Source of the DNA: Alphaproteobacteria bacterium
GTDB lineage: Bacteria > Pseudomonadota > Alphaproteobacteria > Rhizobiales > Aestuariivirgaceae
Direction: 5' to 3'
Assembly (NCBI GenBank): GCA_024640405.1
Contig: JAHEFB010000040.1
Coordinates: 1 to 42,997 of the forward strand
DNA length: 42,997 nucleotides
In this document: positions 34,679 to 42,881 of the stretch, in pieces
How positions within the stretch are numbered: the first letter of the stretch is position 1
Layout of the letters: every line of letters begins with the position of its first letter
Notes under the pieces: generated by a model
Told to the model about the DNA's origin: nothing
The model's database searches: none
The model's input: only the letters and a program-made list of their open reading frames with translations
Made by a program: the position numbers and the translations under genes

Positions 34679-36056
34679 TTCACTTGCCTTTCGGCTGATT
34701 GCTGCCGCCTCTGTTGTCAGTCTGGTCCTGCTGGTCGCGGCAGGCATACTGTTGAGCACATTGTTTACTGCTGCTGTCGAGCGCAGCCTCGATGCGCGCC
34801 TGCAAGCCGTTATGGACGGCCTGTTGGCATCTGTGGAGCTTCAGGAGGATGCGCCAAAGTTAAACAACGTGCTGGCCGATACACGGTTTGAAATCCCGCT
34901 GGCGGGATGGTACTGGCAGATTTCGTCGCTCGATGGTGATCCGGCCCGCCAGGTGGCATCGGCGTCCTTGCTGGATGAGAGATTGCCTCTCACCCAGTTC
35001 ATGACGCCCGGCCGGCGGCCCGGTAACCGCTTGAGTGGGTATATGAAAGACCAGTCCGGCAACAATCTGAGGGTGATCGAACAGCGTTTTACCCTGTTCG
35101 GAGGCAAGGAACAGTTCTCTTTCCTGGTAGCAGGTAATTTCGATGAACTGCAGACCGAAGTCTCCGCATTCAACAATGCGCTGATCGCCGTGCTCGGTTT
35201 GCTGGGTGTCGGGCTGGTTGCCGCCATCCTGTTGCAGGTCAGGTACGGATTGCGGCCATTGTCCAACCTGCAGGGAGAGCTTTCGGAGATACGTGAAGGC
35301 GGGCAGGAACGTATTGCAGGCAGCTATCCTGACGAAATTCAGACCGTAACCAACGAGCTCAACCTGTTGTTGAAGTCCAATACTGAAGTGATCGAGCGCG
35401 CCCGTACCCAGGTCGGAAATCTGGCCCATGCACTGAAAACACCATTGAGTGTCCTGACCAATGAAGCAGGCATTCATGGCGGCTCTCTGGGAAAGAAGGT
35501 GTCCGAGCAGGCAGGCGTCATGCGCGATCAGGTGTCGATGTATCTTGATCGGGCACGCAGGGCCGCTCGGGCCAAGACAATCGGTTCAGTCACGGATGCC
35601 AGTGACGTCGTGCAATCGATCGTGCGCACCCTTGAGCGTATTCATGTGGATCGCAGAATTCTGGTCAAGGCCAGCTACGATCCCGAGCTTCGGTTTCGCG
35701 GTGAGCGTCAGGACCTGGAGGAAATGGTTGGAAACCTGCTGGACAATGCCTTCAAGTGGACGAACGGCGAGATAGCGGTTTGTGTTCGCCGGTCCAGAAC
35801 CCCCGTCGACCAGCGTATCGCCTGGATAGATGTATGTGTGGAGGACAACGGCCCGGGTCTGCCGGATGGCGGGGCGGCAATGGCGACAGAGCGCGGCAAG
35901 CGGCTGGATGAAACCAAACCAGGTTCCGGACTGGGGTTATCGATTGTAAGTGAAACCGCCTCGATGTACGGAGGTAAACTGCACCTGGACAAGAGTGACA
36001 TTGGCGGGCTTCACGCGATACTTACACTGCCGGCAGCACGTCGGGGTGATGCTTAG
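34665..36056 (+). CDS. Sensor histidine kinase (PhoQ-like)
   Basis: This 463-residue inner-membrane kinase has a first membrane helix at about 12-37, a periplasmic sensor of about 130 residues, and a second helix near 168-188 (NALIAVLGLLGVGLVAAIL). A HAMP-like linker, a dimerisation domain with phospho-His255 (LAHALKTPLSVL) and an ATPase domain with Asn361 (GNLLDNAFKW) and DNGPGLPDG follow. The ATG at 34665 overlaps the regulator gene by 14 bases, so the pair is coupled. The stop codon lies within a long hairpin. Confidence 0.93.
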   Translation: MISRSSLAFRLIAAASVVSLVLLVAAGILLSTLFTAAVERSLDARLQAVMDGLLASVELQEDAPKLNNVLADTRFEIPLAGWYWQISSLDGDPARQVASASLLDERLPLTQFMTPGRRPGNRLSGYMKDQSGNNLRVIEQRFTLFGGKEQFSFLVAGNFDELQTEVSAFNNALIAVLGLLGVGLVAAILLQVRYGLRPLSNLQGELSEIREGGQERIAGSYPDEIQTVTNELNLLLKSNTEVIERARTQVGNLAHALKTPLSVLTNEAGIHGGSLGKKVSEQAGVMRDQVSMYLDRARRAARAKTIGSVTDASDVVQSIVRTLERIHVDRRILVKASYDPELRFRGERQDLEEMVGNLLDNAFKWTNGEIAVCVRRSRTPVDQRIAWIDVCVEDNGPGLPDGGAAMATERGKRLDETKPGSGLGLSIVSETASMYGGKLHLDKSDIGGLHAILTLPAARRGDA

Positions 36057-36102
36057 GTCCTGTTGACCAACTCATGATAGAGTTTGTCAACAGGACCTAA
36101 GC
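36051..36102 (+). terminator. Long hairpin at the end of the sensor kinase gene
   Basis: A 23-base arm (36051-36073) pairs with 36080-36102 at 22 of 23 positions around a six-base loop, starting GCTTAGGTCCTG. The kinase stop TAG is inside the left arm. No T-run follows. Such a strong stem should end or protect the transcript. Confidence 0.7.
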
Positions 36103-36306
36103 CATGAATTCATGAAATGATAATCCGGTTCTCACGACTGCAGAAAGTCCGGGTTGCAGCGGTTGTTTCTCAAAATCAGAACCACACCTCCCCCGATGCA
36201 ACGCCTTGCATGCTCCAGACTGAGCAATGTGATGCCATGGTATGCTTGTCAAAAAAAAGTTAACCCATATAGTCTCGCTATCGATTTGCGTGCAGTGGAG
36301 ATGTCA

Positions 36307-37008
36307 ATGGAACTTACTTTTGAATCCGCCTTTTCGATCGGCGGATTGGTCGGTCACCTGTCTTATCTCTTGCTCGTGATTTCAATGGTCATGCGCGTTA
36401 TGTGGATCCTGCGCGTGCTTGTTATTGCGTCCGCTTTTGTGGCGATCGCATACGATCTGATCTGGTTAAAGGACCCTGTCGGTGTGTTTTGGGAAAGCCT
36501 TCTGGTTTTTGTCAATATCGTACAATTGTCTTTGACTTATGCCCAGAACCGGTTTGAAAAGTTCAACAGTGCTGAAGCATCTTTCGTACATAAGGCGTTT
36601 CCGGGTCTCAGCAATACACTGAAGCGAAAGATTATTGCTCAGGGGACCTGGCTGGAAGCCGAACACGGAACCGTATTTGCCAAAGCCGGGGAACCGGTTG
36701 GGCAACTCATTTACATTGCCGATGGCGAAGTGGAAATTACAGTAAACGGCAATATTGTTGGCCACTGCCGAAGAGGCGATTTCGTCGGAGAATTAACAGT
36801 GCTGACCGCGGCTCCCGCCACCGGTACCGCTGTCTCCAGGGGATCAACACGCTATTGGGCGATACCCGGCCAAAACCTGAGGTCGCTGGTAGCTTCAAAC
36901 GATGAAGTTAATCAAGCTGTACACGCGAGTTTTCACAGGAGCATGCTGTCCAAGTTGGTTGCGGCAAACCATCAACTTGAAAAGACCGGCGGCTTGGTCA
37001 CCAAATAA
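36307..37008 (+). CDS. Popeye-like membrane protein with cyclic-nucleotide-binding-type domain
   Basis: This 233-residue protein has two or three N-terminal hydrophobic helices (about residues 8-70; HLSYLLLVISMVMRVMWIL, ILRVLVIASAFVAIAYDLI, VFWESLLVFVNIVQLSL), then a cNMP-binding-like beta roll (about 110-200). The phosphate-binding cassette keeps Gly161-Glu162 (FVGELTVL) but has Ala171 where an arginine is normal (APATGTA). Short membrane helices followed by such a domain is the layout of Popeye (POPDC) proteins. No HTH or kinase domain follows. GGAG lies six bases before the ATG at 36307. Partner and ligand are unknown. Confidence 0.75.
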   Translation: MELTFESAFSIGGLVGHLSYLLLVISMVMRVMWILRVLVIASAFVAIAYDLIWLKDPVGVFWESLLVFVNIVQLSLTYAQNRFEKFNSAEASFVHKAFPGLSNTLKRKIIAQGTWLEAEHGTVFAKAGEPVGQLIYIADGEVEITVNGNIVGHCRRGDFVGELTVLTAAPATGTAVSRGSTRYWAIPGQNLRSLVASNDEVNQAVHASFHRSMLSKLVAANHQLEKTGGLVTK

Positions 37009-37191
37009 TTGTGACGAGCAGGACTTGGCACACTGCCACTCGATTTAACATGCTGCCAGCCAATCAAGTCGATCCGGCACGCGCTCTGTGCTGACTCCAG
37101 CTGCCGACGTCTCATTACCACGAAAGGCAAGCTCTACACTGTTCTTTCAGTTCTGATAGATTGCCGTCTGCAAAGCAGGTGGAGGCAGCTC

Positions 37192-37959
37192 ATGAATGAT
37201 TTCTACAACGCAGAAATGGCGGCCAGGCAAGAGCGCATGGCACTTACCACGGACATGGTTCGCCAACGCTCTGAATTAATGAAAGCCCTGTCACCAAAAC
37301 CCGGCGAGCACATTTTGGAACTTGGCACCGGTAATGGGATTTTTGCGCGGGAGCTAATCCATAGCGTAGGCTCGGATGGCCATGTGATCGGGTTGGATTC
37401 TTCGGATGCGATCCTTGAGATGGCACGTCACCTCTGCCCAAACGGAGAGTTTCTGCTGGGGGACGCGCAAGATTTGCCGTTCGAAGATGCGAGGTTTGAT
37501 GCGATTGTAGCGGCCCAGGTGTTCTGCTTCTTGGGCGATGTTGACCACGCACTCTCGGAGGCGTTTCGTGTTCTTAAGCCTGGTGGACGTATGATCATCC
37601 TGGAGACTGATTGGGATACACTGGTCTGGCACACCCAAAACCCTGAATTGATGGGGCGAATGCTGGATGCCTACAAGGCGGTCTATGCAGATGCACATTT
37701 ACCAAGAACTTTGCGGCAACGGTTGGTACAAACAGGATTTTCACGTGTCGAGATTGATAGCTTTGCTATTCTGAACACGGACTTCGGAGACGACACCTAT
37801 GCCAAGCAGACTGCGGGATTTGCGGATTCCATAATGGAAGGTTCAGCGGATTTCACAACCGAAGAACAATCCATGTGGCTTGAAGACCAGGAACATCTCG
37901 ATAGGATCGACGGCTTCTTTTTTTCGCTCAACCGTTATATTCTGTCTGCATTCATGTGA
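37192..37959 (+). CDS. SAM-dependent methyltransferase, first of a tandem paralogous pair
   Basis: This 255-residue class I methyltransferase has motif I ILELGTGNG at residues 41-49, VIGLDSSDAILEMAR after it and RVLKPGGRMIILETDWDTLV. The C-terminal end GFFFSLNRYILSAFM parallels the second gene at 38207. GGAGG lies six bases before the ATG. No pocket residues identify the substrate; the WDT triplet after strand 5 is shared by both paralogues and may mark a subfamily. Confidence 0.85.
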   Translation: MNDFYNAEMAARQERMALTTDMVRQRSELMKALSPKPGEHILELGTGNGIFARELIHSVGSDGHVIGLDSSDAILEMARHLCPNGEFLLGDAQDLPFEDARFDAIVAAQVFCFLGDVDHALSEAFRVLKPGGRMIILETDWDTLVWHTQNPELMGRMLDAYKAVYADAHLPRTLRQRLVQTGFSRVEIDSFAILNTDFGDDTYAKQTAGFADSIMEGSADFTTEEQSMWLEDQEHLDRIDGFFFSLNRYILSAFM

Positions 37960-37961
37960 AT

Positions 37962-38030
37962 GCCCCAAAAGGATTGGTTTTGCCGTCGCTTTGAAAATTC
38001 GATTACGTTCTTCAAGGTCCGCTTTGGGGC
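37962..38030 (+). terminator. Possible structured transcript end
   Basis: GCCCCAAA (37962-37969) can pair with TTTGGGGC (38023-38030), enclosing about 53 bases with a weaker inner pairing of TTTGAA and TTCAAG. It begins just after the first methyltransferase stop. The long loop makes it a weak terminator call. Confidence 0.35.
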
Positions 38031-38129
38031 GTTTGTGTTCAAAAAGTCGAAATTTTTGCGAGCCTGTTTTCGCGGGTTGTTGAGGCGAACTGCAATGGTC
38101 CGCCTTTAACAGTAGCGCACCAATGAATT

Positions 38130-38144
38130 GTCACACGATGTGAC
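38130..38144. promoter_or_regulatory. Candidate operator palindrome upstream of the second methyltransferase
   Basis: GTCACA-CGA-TGTGAC is a perfect palindrome with six-base arms, 62 bp before the ATG at 38207 and just upstream of TATAAGGTATCC, which could hold a -10 element. It may bind a dimeric repressor. Confidence 0.42.
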
Positions 38145-38206
38145 CAAATCACCAAAATCTTGTATAAGGTATCCTGACATCGTGCCTTCCTTCCAACGGC
38201 TCCTTC

Positions 38207-38983
38207 ATGCTGAAATTTGATTCCCAGACACTTGAACTGATTAATGTCAGCTATCGCGGCACGGACATCACCAGGCGCCGGATGGAAAACATGGCTGCGC
38301 TCGTCCCGAAGCCCGGGGAACGTCTTCTCGACCTTGGCTGCGGTCAGGGACTGATGACCGAGGAACTGGCCAGGGCAGTCGGGCCGACAGGCGAGGTGAT
38401 AGGCGTTGACCCCAGCCCTGACATGCGGGCAGAGGCGGAAACCCGTTGCGCTGCGCAACCCAATATCCGCATCCTTGACGGCAACGCCGGGGAGCTTCCT
38501 GTCGAGGACGGCTCGTTCGACGGTGCCGTCTCGCTTCAGGTGTTTGAGTATGTAAGCGATATTGCGTCTGCACTTGCTGATTTGCAGCGCAAGCTTCGGC
38601 CGGGTGGTCGTTTGGTGATTGGCGACATGCAATGGGACACCCTATCCTGGGCTTCGGACGACCCCGATCGAATGCAACGAATGCGCCTTGCCTGGGAGCG
38701 TCATGTTGCTGAACCCAATGTTCCCGCCCTGCTGCCTTCCGCTCTGGAGACAGCGGGCTTTCACCTGGTCGAAATGCGACCCCTGCCATTCACTGCTGTC
38801 GATCTTCGGCCCGATGGACTGCCTTTCATGATGCTGCACCTGATGAGGGGGTATGCGATCCAGAATGAACTTTTGCCTGCCGAGGAAGTCGAGGCATGGT
38901 TTGAAGAACAACAAGAAAGATCAAGAGAGGGGCGGTTTTTCTTTTCTCTGACCCATTTCATAGCCGTCGCAATCCGGCGATAG
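38207..38983 (+). CDS. SAM-dependent methyltransferase, second of a tandem paralogous pair
   Basis: This 258-residue enzyme has motif I LLDLGCGQG at 40-48, VIGVDPSPDMRAEAE, and KLRPGGRLVIGDMQWDTLSW. It aligns along its whole length with the gene at 37192 (shared PKPGE before motif I, the WDTL block and the FFFSL end), so the two arose by duplication, but they have diverged widely. A palindrome upstream suggests separate control. No good ribosome site is seen before the ATG. Substrate unknown. Confidence 0.85.
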   Translation: MLKFDSQTLELINVSYRGTDITRRRMENMAALVPKPGERLLDLGCGQGLMTEELARAVGPTGEVIGVDPSPDMRAEAETRCAAQPNIRILDGNAGELPVEDGSFDGAVSLQVFEYVSDIASALADLQRKLRPGGRLVIGDMQWDTLSWASDDPDRMQRMRLAWERHVAEPNVPALLPSALETAGFHLVEMRPLPFTAVDLRPDGLPFMMLHLMRGYAIQNELLPAEEVEAWFEEQQERSREGRFFFSLTHFIAVAIRR

Positions 38984-39196
38984 GAAAGCCCACCGCCTGT
39001 TAGAGGGATTCGTTCAGGACTCTTGTAGGTTATGTGAAATGGACCTGGATTACGACGGACGCCCGCAACGCGTCGTTGCCATGACCCTGAGCCAATCGCT
39101 CGTCAGACACCGCAAGGATTTCGGCAGTGGGCACGCCGGTCTAATTATGCAAACATCCAGCGTCACCCACTGACAAATTCGGCAAAGGGATGCCCT

Positions 39197-40447
39197 ATGC
39201 GCTACGCAATGCCTTCACTAGTTTGTGCCGCTCTGGTGGTTTCGGTTCAGGCAGTTTCACTTCCCCGGGCCAATGCCTATTCACCCGACAATCATGAACG
39301 CTACATGGTGAAGGGAGCCAAAACCTGCAGGCGTGTTCACGGTGTCAAAATCGGCAAGAGTACGCTTAAGGAGATGATCGAGGGCGTCCTGGAACCGGAT
39401 AAGATAAGCCGCACTGCACTGCAGATGGTCAGACAACGGTTTGAACGCAATTCACATGGCAAGCAGCGCAAGGTTTCGGTTGAGCGCATTGCAGCGCAGG
39501 CCATTCATGGAAGCCCAAATCCGACGAGACCCGAGTACGGCAATTCGGCTGCTGACCGGCGGCAGCTAAACAACACCAAGCGGCTGTTGCCGGATAGACT
39601 GATGTCAAACCGGTTTCCGCTGGACGTCTATTCCTACGACACCAACCAGGCAGTGCGGAACAAGATACTGATACACGCTTCGCAGTTTCTGTGCGTTTCG
39701 TACGCTCACAAGAGCAACCGGCAAAGCGCCCGAAAGTTTGGCAACATGCTGCACATGATCGGAGATACATTCTCTGCATCCCATGTGCAGCGGTCCGCCC
39801 CGAAGGGTTCTCCTGGAAAATGTGGGACCGACAAGATCGAGTGGCATTTCAGCATGGACCTTATCGCCTGGAAACTGCATGTGCCGGCAGACGAGGAAAA
39901 TGGCGACTGGAGGTTTAGATGCATTGTCGAACATACCGCGAACTTGATGAAACTATGGGCGGATGGGAGACAGGCAGTTCGCAATGAGACCGACCAGGCA
40001 GCCAGGTTGCGAACTGCAAACCGGAAAGTGAAGGAAACCATGGCATTTCTCTGCAACCAGGTTTTGAGAGAAGACCCGGCAGTACTGAGCCTGCCTGCCG
40101 GAGGTGCGGCCGCGGGATACTCAATTACGTCTGGAACCGACAACTGGAAGTTCTACAAGAAAAAGAAGCCGGACACGCCCATCCAGCCGGTGGGTCTGAC
40201 AGGTGCCGACGAAGCAAGGACTTTTGTTAGAACTATCAATAAGTTACTCAGGAAGAAGGGTAGGAAAAACCGATTCTGGTATCCGTCTCGCGAGATGGAG
40301 GATCTGTGCCGGGGGGTGAACAGTGCAAATCGCCTGCCGGCACCACTGAGATGCACACCGCGAGAAATCGACTGGGCGATGAAAGGTAGCAGCAAGGTGC
40401 GCACCATGTGGATACCCGCAAGGAAGCTGCCTTCGATAAATCAGTAA
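39197..40447 (+). CDS. Secreted protein with P1-nuclease/phospholipase-C-type zinc ligands
   Basis: This is a 416-residue exported protein, not matched to a named family by eye. A signal peptide ends PRANA, with cleavage predicted after Ala27. The mature protein then begins Tyr and has His at mature position 6. His186-x3-Asp190-x5-His196 (HMIGDTFSASH) and His217-x3-Asp221 (WHFSMD) reproduce the ligand spacing of P1 nuclease and zinc phospholipase C. P1 also uses residue 1 and His6. The remaining ligands (a mid Asp and His) are not assigned. The C-terminal 160 residues are basic and unmatched. A periplasmic or secreted phosphodiesterase is inferred. It lies just upstream of an M20 gene. Confidence 0.6.
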   Translation: MRYAMPSLVCAALVVSVQAVSLPRANAYSPDNHERYMVKGAKTCRRVHGVKIGKSTLKEMIEGVLEPDKISRTALQMVRQRFERNSHGKQRKVSVERIAAQAIHGSPNPTRPEYGNSAADRRQLNNTKRLLPDRLMSNRFPLDVYSYDTNQAVRNKILIHASQFLCVSYAHKSNRQSARKFGNMLHMIGDTFSASHVQRSAPKGSPGKCGTDKIEWHFSMDLIAWKLHVPADEENGDWRFRCIVEHTANLMKLWADGRQAVRNETDQAARLRTANRKVKETMAFLCNQVLREDPAVLSLPAGGAAAGYSITSGTDNWKFYKKKKPDTPIQPVGLTGADEARTFVRTINKLLRKKGRKNRFWYPSREMEDLCRGVNSANRLPAPLRCTPREIDWAMKGSSKVRTMWIPARKLPSINQ

Positions 40448-40474
40448 AGCCGAACAAATTGAGGAATGTGCATA

Positions 40475-41656
40475 ATGCCAATTCTGCCAACTATCGCGAA
40501 TAGTACAGATGAACTGACCGGGATATTCAAGGATCTTCATGCCCACCCTGAGATCGGATTCACCGAAATCCGCACCGCGTCAGTCGTGGCGGAAAAGTTG
40601 CGCGAGTACGGTGTGGACGAGGTGCATAGCGGTATTGCCGAGACCGGTGTTGTCGGCCTGATCCGCGGCAAGGGGCACGGCAATCGCCGCATCGGCCTGC
40701 GCGCCGACATGGACGCACTGCCGATCCATGAGGAAACCAACCTGCCGTATTCATCGACCAACCCCGGCACGATGCATGCCTGCGGCCATGACGGGCACAC
40801 CACCATGCTCCTGGGCGCGGCAAAGCACCTTGCGCACACGCGTGATTTCGATGGCACCGCTGTATTGATTTTCCAGCCCGCCGAAGAGGGTCTGGGTGGT
40901 GCGCGGGGCATGCTGGCGGCCGGATTGTTTGACAAGTTTCCATGTGACGAAGTTTACGGCATGCACAATGCGCCCAACGGGCGGCCGGGCAAGGTAGGCA
41001 TCTGTAAGGGTGCTGCAATGGCGGGAGCATCGTTCTTCGATATCACCGTTCAGGGTAAAGGCAGCCATGCGGCCATGCCGCAGCAGTCGCGAGATCCGCT
41101 GGTGATCGCATCGGCGCTGGTAGGACAGCTGCAGACCATTGTGTCGCGCAACGTACCGCCACTGAAGACCTGCGTCCTGTCAGTGACACAAATACATGCA
41201 GGTTCCGCCTACAATGTGGTGCCCGACACGGCGACGCTGGCTGGTACAATTCGATATTTCTCCGATGAGGTTCGCGACCTGGCTGAAACACGGATGAAAG
41301 AATTGTGTGACGGGTTCGAAACGGCCTATGGCGTCAACATCCGCCTGGACCTGCGCAACATATTCGATGTGCTGATCAACAACGCTGACCTGTCGGACGC
41401 CTATCTCGAGGCCGCATCCGATATTGTCGGGGCGGAAAATATCTCAGGCACCGACGATCCGGCAACCGGGTCTGAGGATTTTGCCGACATGCTCAAGGTC
41501 GTGCCCGGGGCCTATTGCCGGGTCGGCCATTCCGGCACCGTCGGACTGCACAATCCGGGGTTTTTTCTGGACCCTGAAATTCTCCCCGTCGGGGCCTCCA
41601 TCATGGCCCGCATCGTCGAACGTCGCCTGCCACTGGAGCGACATGGGCTCTCATGA
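40475..41656 (+). CDS. M20D amidohydrolase (hippurate/IAA-amino-acid hydrolase type)
   Basis: This 393-residue dinuclear metallohydrolase cleaves N-acyl amino acids. GLRADMDALPIHEE, MHACGHDGHTTMLLGAAKHL and FQPAEEGLGGARGML carry the metal ligands and the catalytic Glu pair; the dimerisation domain lies in the middle. The ATG at 40466 has its GAGG too close, so the ATG at 40475 is preferred. It follows the P1/PLC-like gene by 27 bp and may be co-transcribed. The last codons form half of a terminator-like hairpin. The substrate is not defined. Confidence 0.93.
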   Translation: MPILPTIANSTDELTGIFKDLHAHPEIGFTEIRTASVVAEKLREYGVDEVHSGIAETGVVGLIRGKGHGNRRIGLRADMDALPIHEETNLPYSSTNPGTMHACGHDGHTTMLLGAAKHLAHTRDFDGTAVLIFQPAEEGLGGARGMLAAGLFDKFPCDEVYGMHNAPNGRPGKVGICKGAAMAGASFFDITVQGKGSHAAMPQQSRDPLVIASALVGQLQTIVSRNVPPLKTCVLSVTQIHAGSAYNVVPDTATLAGTIRYFSDEVRDLAETRMKELCDGFETAYGVNIRLDLRNIFDVLINNADLSDAYLEAASDIVGAENISGTDDPATGSEDFADMLKVVPGAYCRVGHSGTVGLHNPGFFLDPEILPVGASIMARIVERRLPLERHGLS

Positions 41657-41678
41657 ACCCATGTCGCTCCAGCATTTT
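41634..41678 (+). terminator. Terminator-like hairpin overlapping the M20D stop codon
   Basis: TGGAGCGACATGGG (41634-41647) pairs perfectly with CCCATGTCGCTCCA (41658-41671) over a ten-base loop holding the TGA stop, followed shortly by TTTT. A perfect 14-bp stem is strong evidence for a designed transcript end. Confidence 0.82.
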
Positions 41679-41679
41679 G

Positions 41680-41720
41680 GAATCAATCAGCTTCATGGAT
41701 TTTGATTGGTTCAATCAAAA
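41680..41720 (+). promoter_or_regulatory. Mutually exclusive hairpins before the second M20 gene
   Basis: GAATCAATCA (41680-41689) can pair with TGATTGGTTC (41703-41712; 9 of 10). Alternatively TTTTGATTG (41700-41708) pairs perfectly with CAATCAAAA (41712-41720). The two stems share bases, so only one can form. It could be a switch or simply a protein-binding palindrome. Confidence 0.35.
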
Positions 41721-41750
41721 ACCATACTGATCTTGTAATGGAGCCTGGTA

Positions 41751-42881
41751 ATGAATCCGCTCAATCTGCCATTTGATGCCGAAGCAATGCTGGCCGGACT
41801 CAGGCCGTGGATCGAATGCGAAAGCCCTTCCTATGATGCATCGGCTGTCAACCGGATGATGGACCTCGCCGCCTATGAACTGGCTGCCGGCGCAATGGTG
41901 GAGCGCATTCCAGGCCGCATGGGATTTGGCGGATCCCTGCGCGCCCGCTTTCCGCATGCCGACGAGGGAAAGCCGGGCATCCTGATCGCCGGACACATGG
42001 ATACCGTGCATCCGGTCGGAACGCTGAAAGTGCTGCCGTTCAGGCGCGAAGGTGATATCTGCTACGGCCCCGGCATCATGGACATGAAGGGCGGCAATTA
42101 CGTTAGTGTCGAGGCAATTCGTCAACTGGCCCGTGCCGGCTTGCAGACGCCTCTGCCGGTTACTGTCCTGTTCACGCCCGATGAGGAAGTGGGCACGCCT
42201 TCTACCCGTGAGCTGATTGAGGCTGAGGCGGCGCGAAACAAATACGTACTGGTGCCTGAACCGGCCCGCGAGGATGGCGGCGTGGTCATCGGACGCTATG
42301 CAATCGCGCGGTTCAACCTGCGCACCACGGGCAAGCCCAGCCACGCCGGTGCGCGCCTGGCTGACGGGCGCTCTGCCATTGCGGCAATGGCGCGCAGGAT
42401 CCTTGAGATCGAAGCAATGACGGGTGAAGACTGTACCTTCAGCGTTGGGGTGGTCCAGGCAGGCCAGTGGGTCAACTGCGTGTCGTCACTATGTGAGGCA
42501 CAGGCGTTGACGATGGCCAAGACACAGGAAGATCTGGACGACGGTGTTGCCCGGTTGATGAACCTGGCAGGCGAGGCCGATGGCGTCGAATTCACGGTTA
42601 CACGCGGTGTCACGCGCCCGGTCTGGCCCCCGGACCAGCCCGGCACCATGCAGATGTACGAACTGGCACGCGAAATCGCCGGGGAGATTGGATTCGACCT
42701 GAGTGCAGGCAGTGCCGGCGGCGGTTCGGATGGCAATTTCACCGGATATATGGGGGTTCCCACGCTGGACTCGCTGGGCGTGCGCGGCAAGGGCCTTCAC
42801 ACCCTGAACGAGCATATCGAGGTATCCAGTCTCGTAGAGCGGGCTCGCCTGATGGCAGGCATGCTGATGCGTCTGGCCTAG
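41751..42881 (+). CDS. M20 metallopeptidase (carboxypeptidase G2/ArgE-DapE type)
   Basis: This 376-residue enzyme has the M20 ligands: GHMDTVHPVGTL (His and Asp near residue 82), GIMDMKGGNY (bridging Asp), TPDEEVGTPSTRE (catalytic Glu and metal Glu), EPAR and the final LHTLNEH with the last metal His. The family removes C-terminal residues or deacylates amino acids. It differs from the neighbouring M20D gene in subfamily. GGAG lies seven bases before the ATG. The stop TAG is part of the repeat end that begins at 42878, so the C terminus may have been set by the insertion. Confidence 0.92.
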   Translation: MNPLNLPFDAEAMLAGLRPWIECESPSYDASAVNRMMDLAAYELAAGAMVERIPGRMGFGGSLRARFPHADEGKPGILIAGHMDTVHPVGTLKVLPFRREGDICYGPGIMDMKGGNYVSVEAIRQLARAGLQTPLPVTVLFTPDEEVGTPSTRELIEAEAARNKYVLVPEPAREDGGVVIGRYAIARFNLRTTGKPSHAGARLADGRSAIAAMARRILEIEAMTGEDCTFSVGVVQAGQWVNCVSSLCEAQALTMAKTQEDLDDGVARLMNLAGEADGVEFTVTRGVTRPVWPPDQPGTMQMYELAREIAGEIGFDLSAGSAGGGSDGNFTGYMGVPTLDSLGVRGKGLHTLNEHIEVSSLVERARLMAGMLMRLA

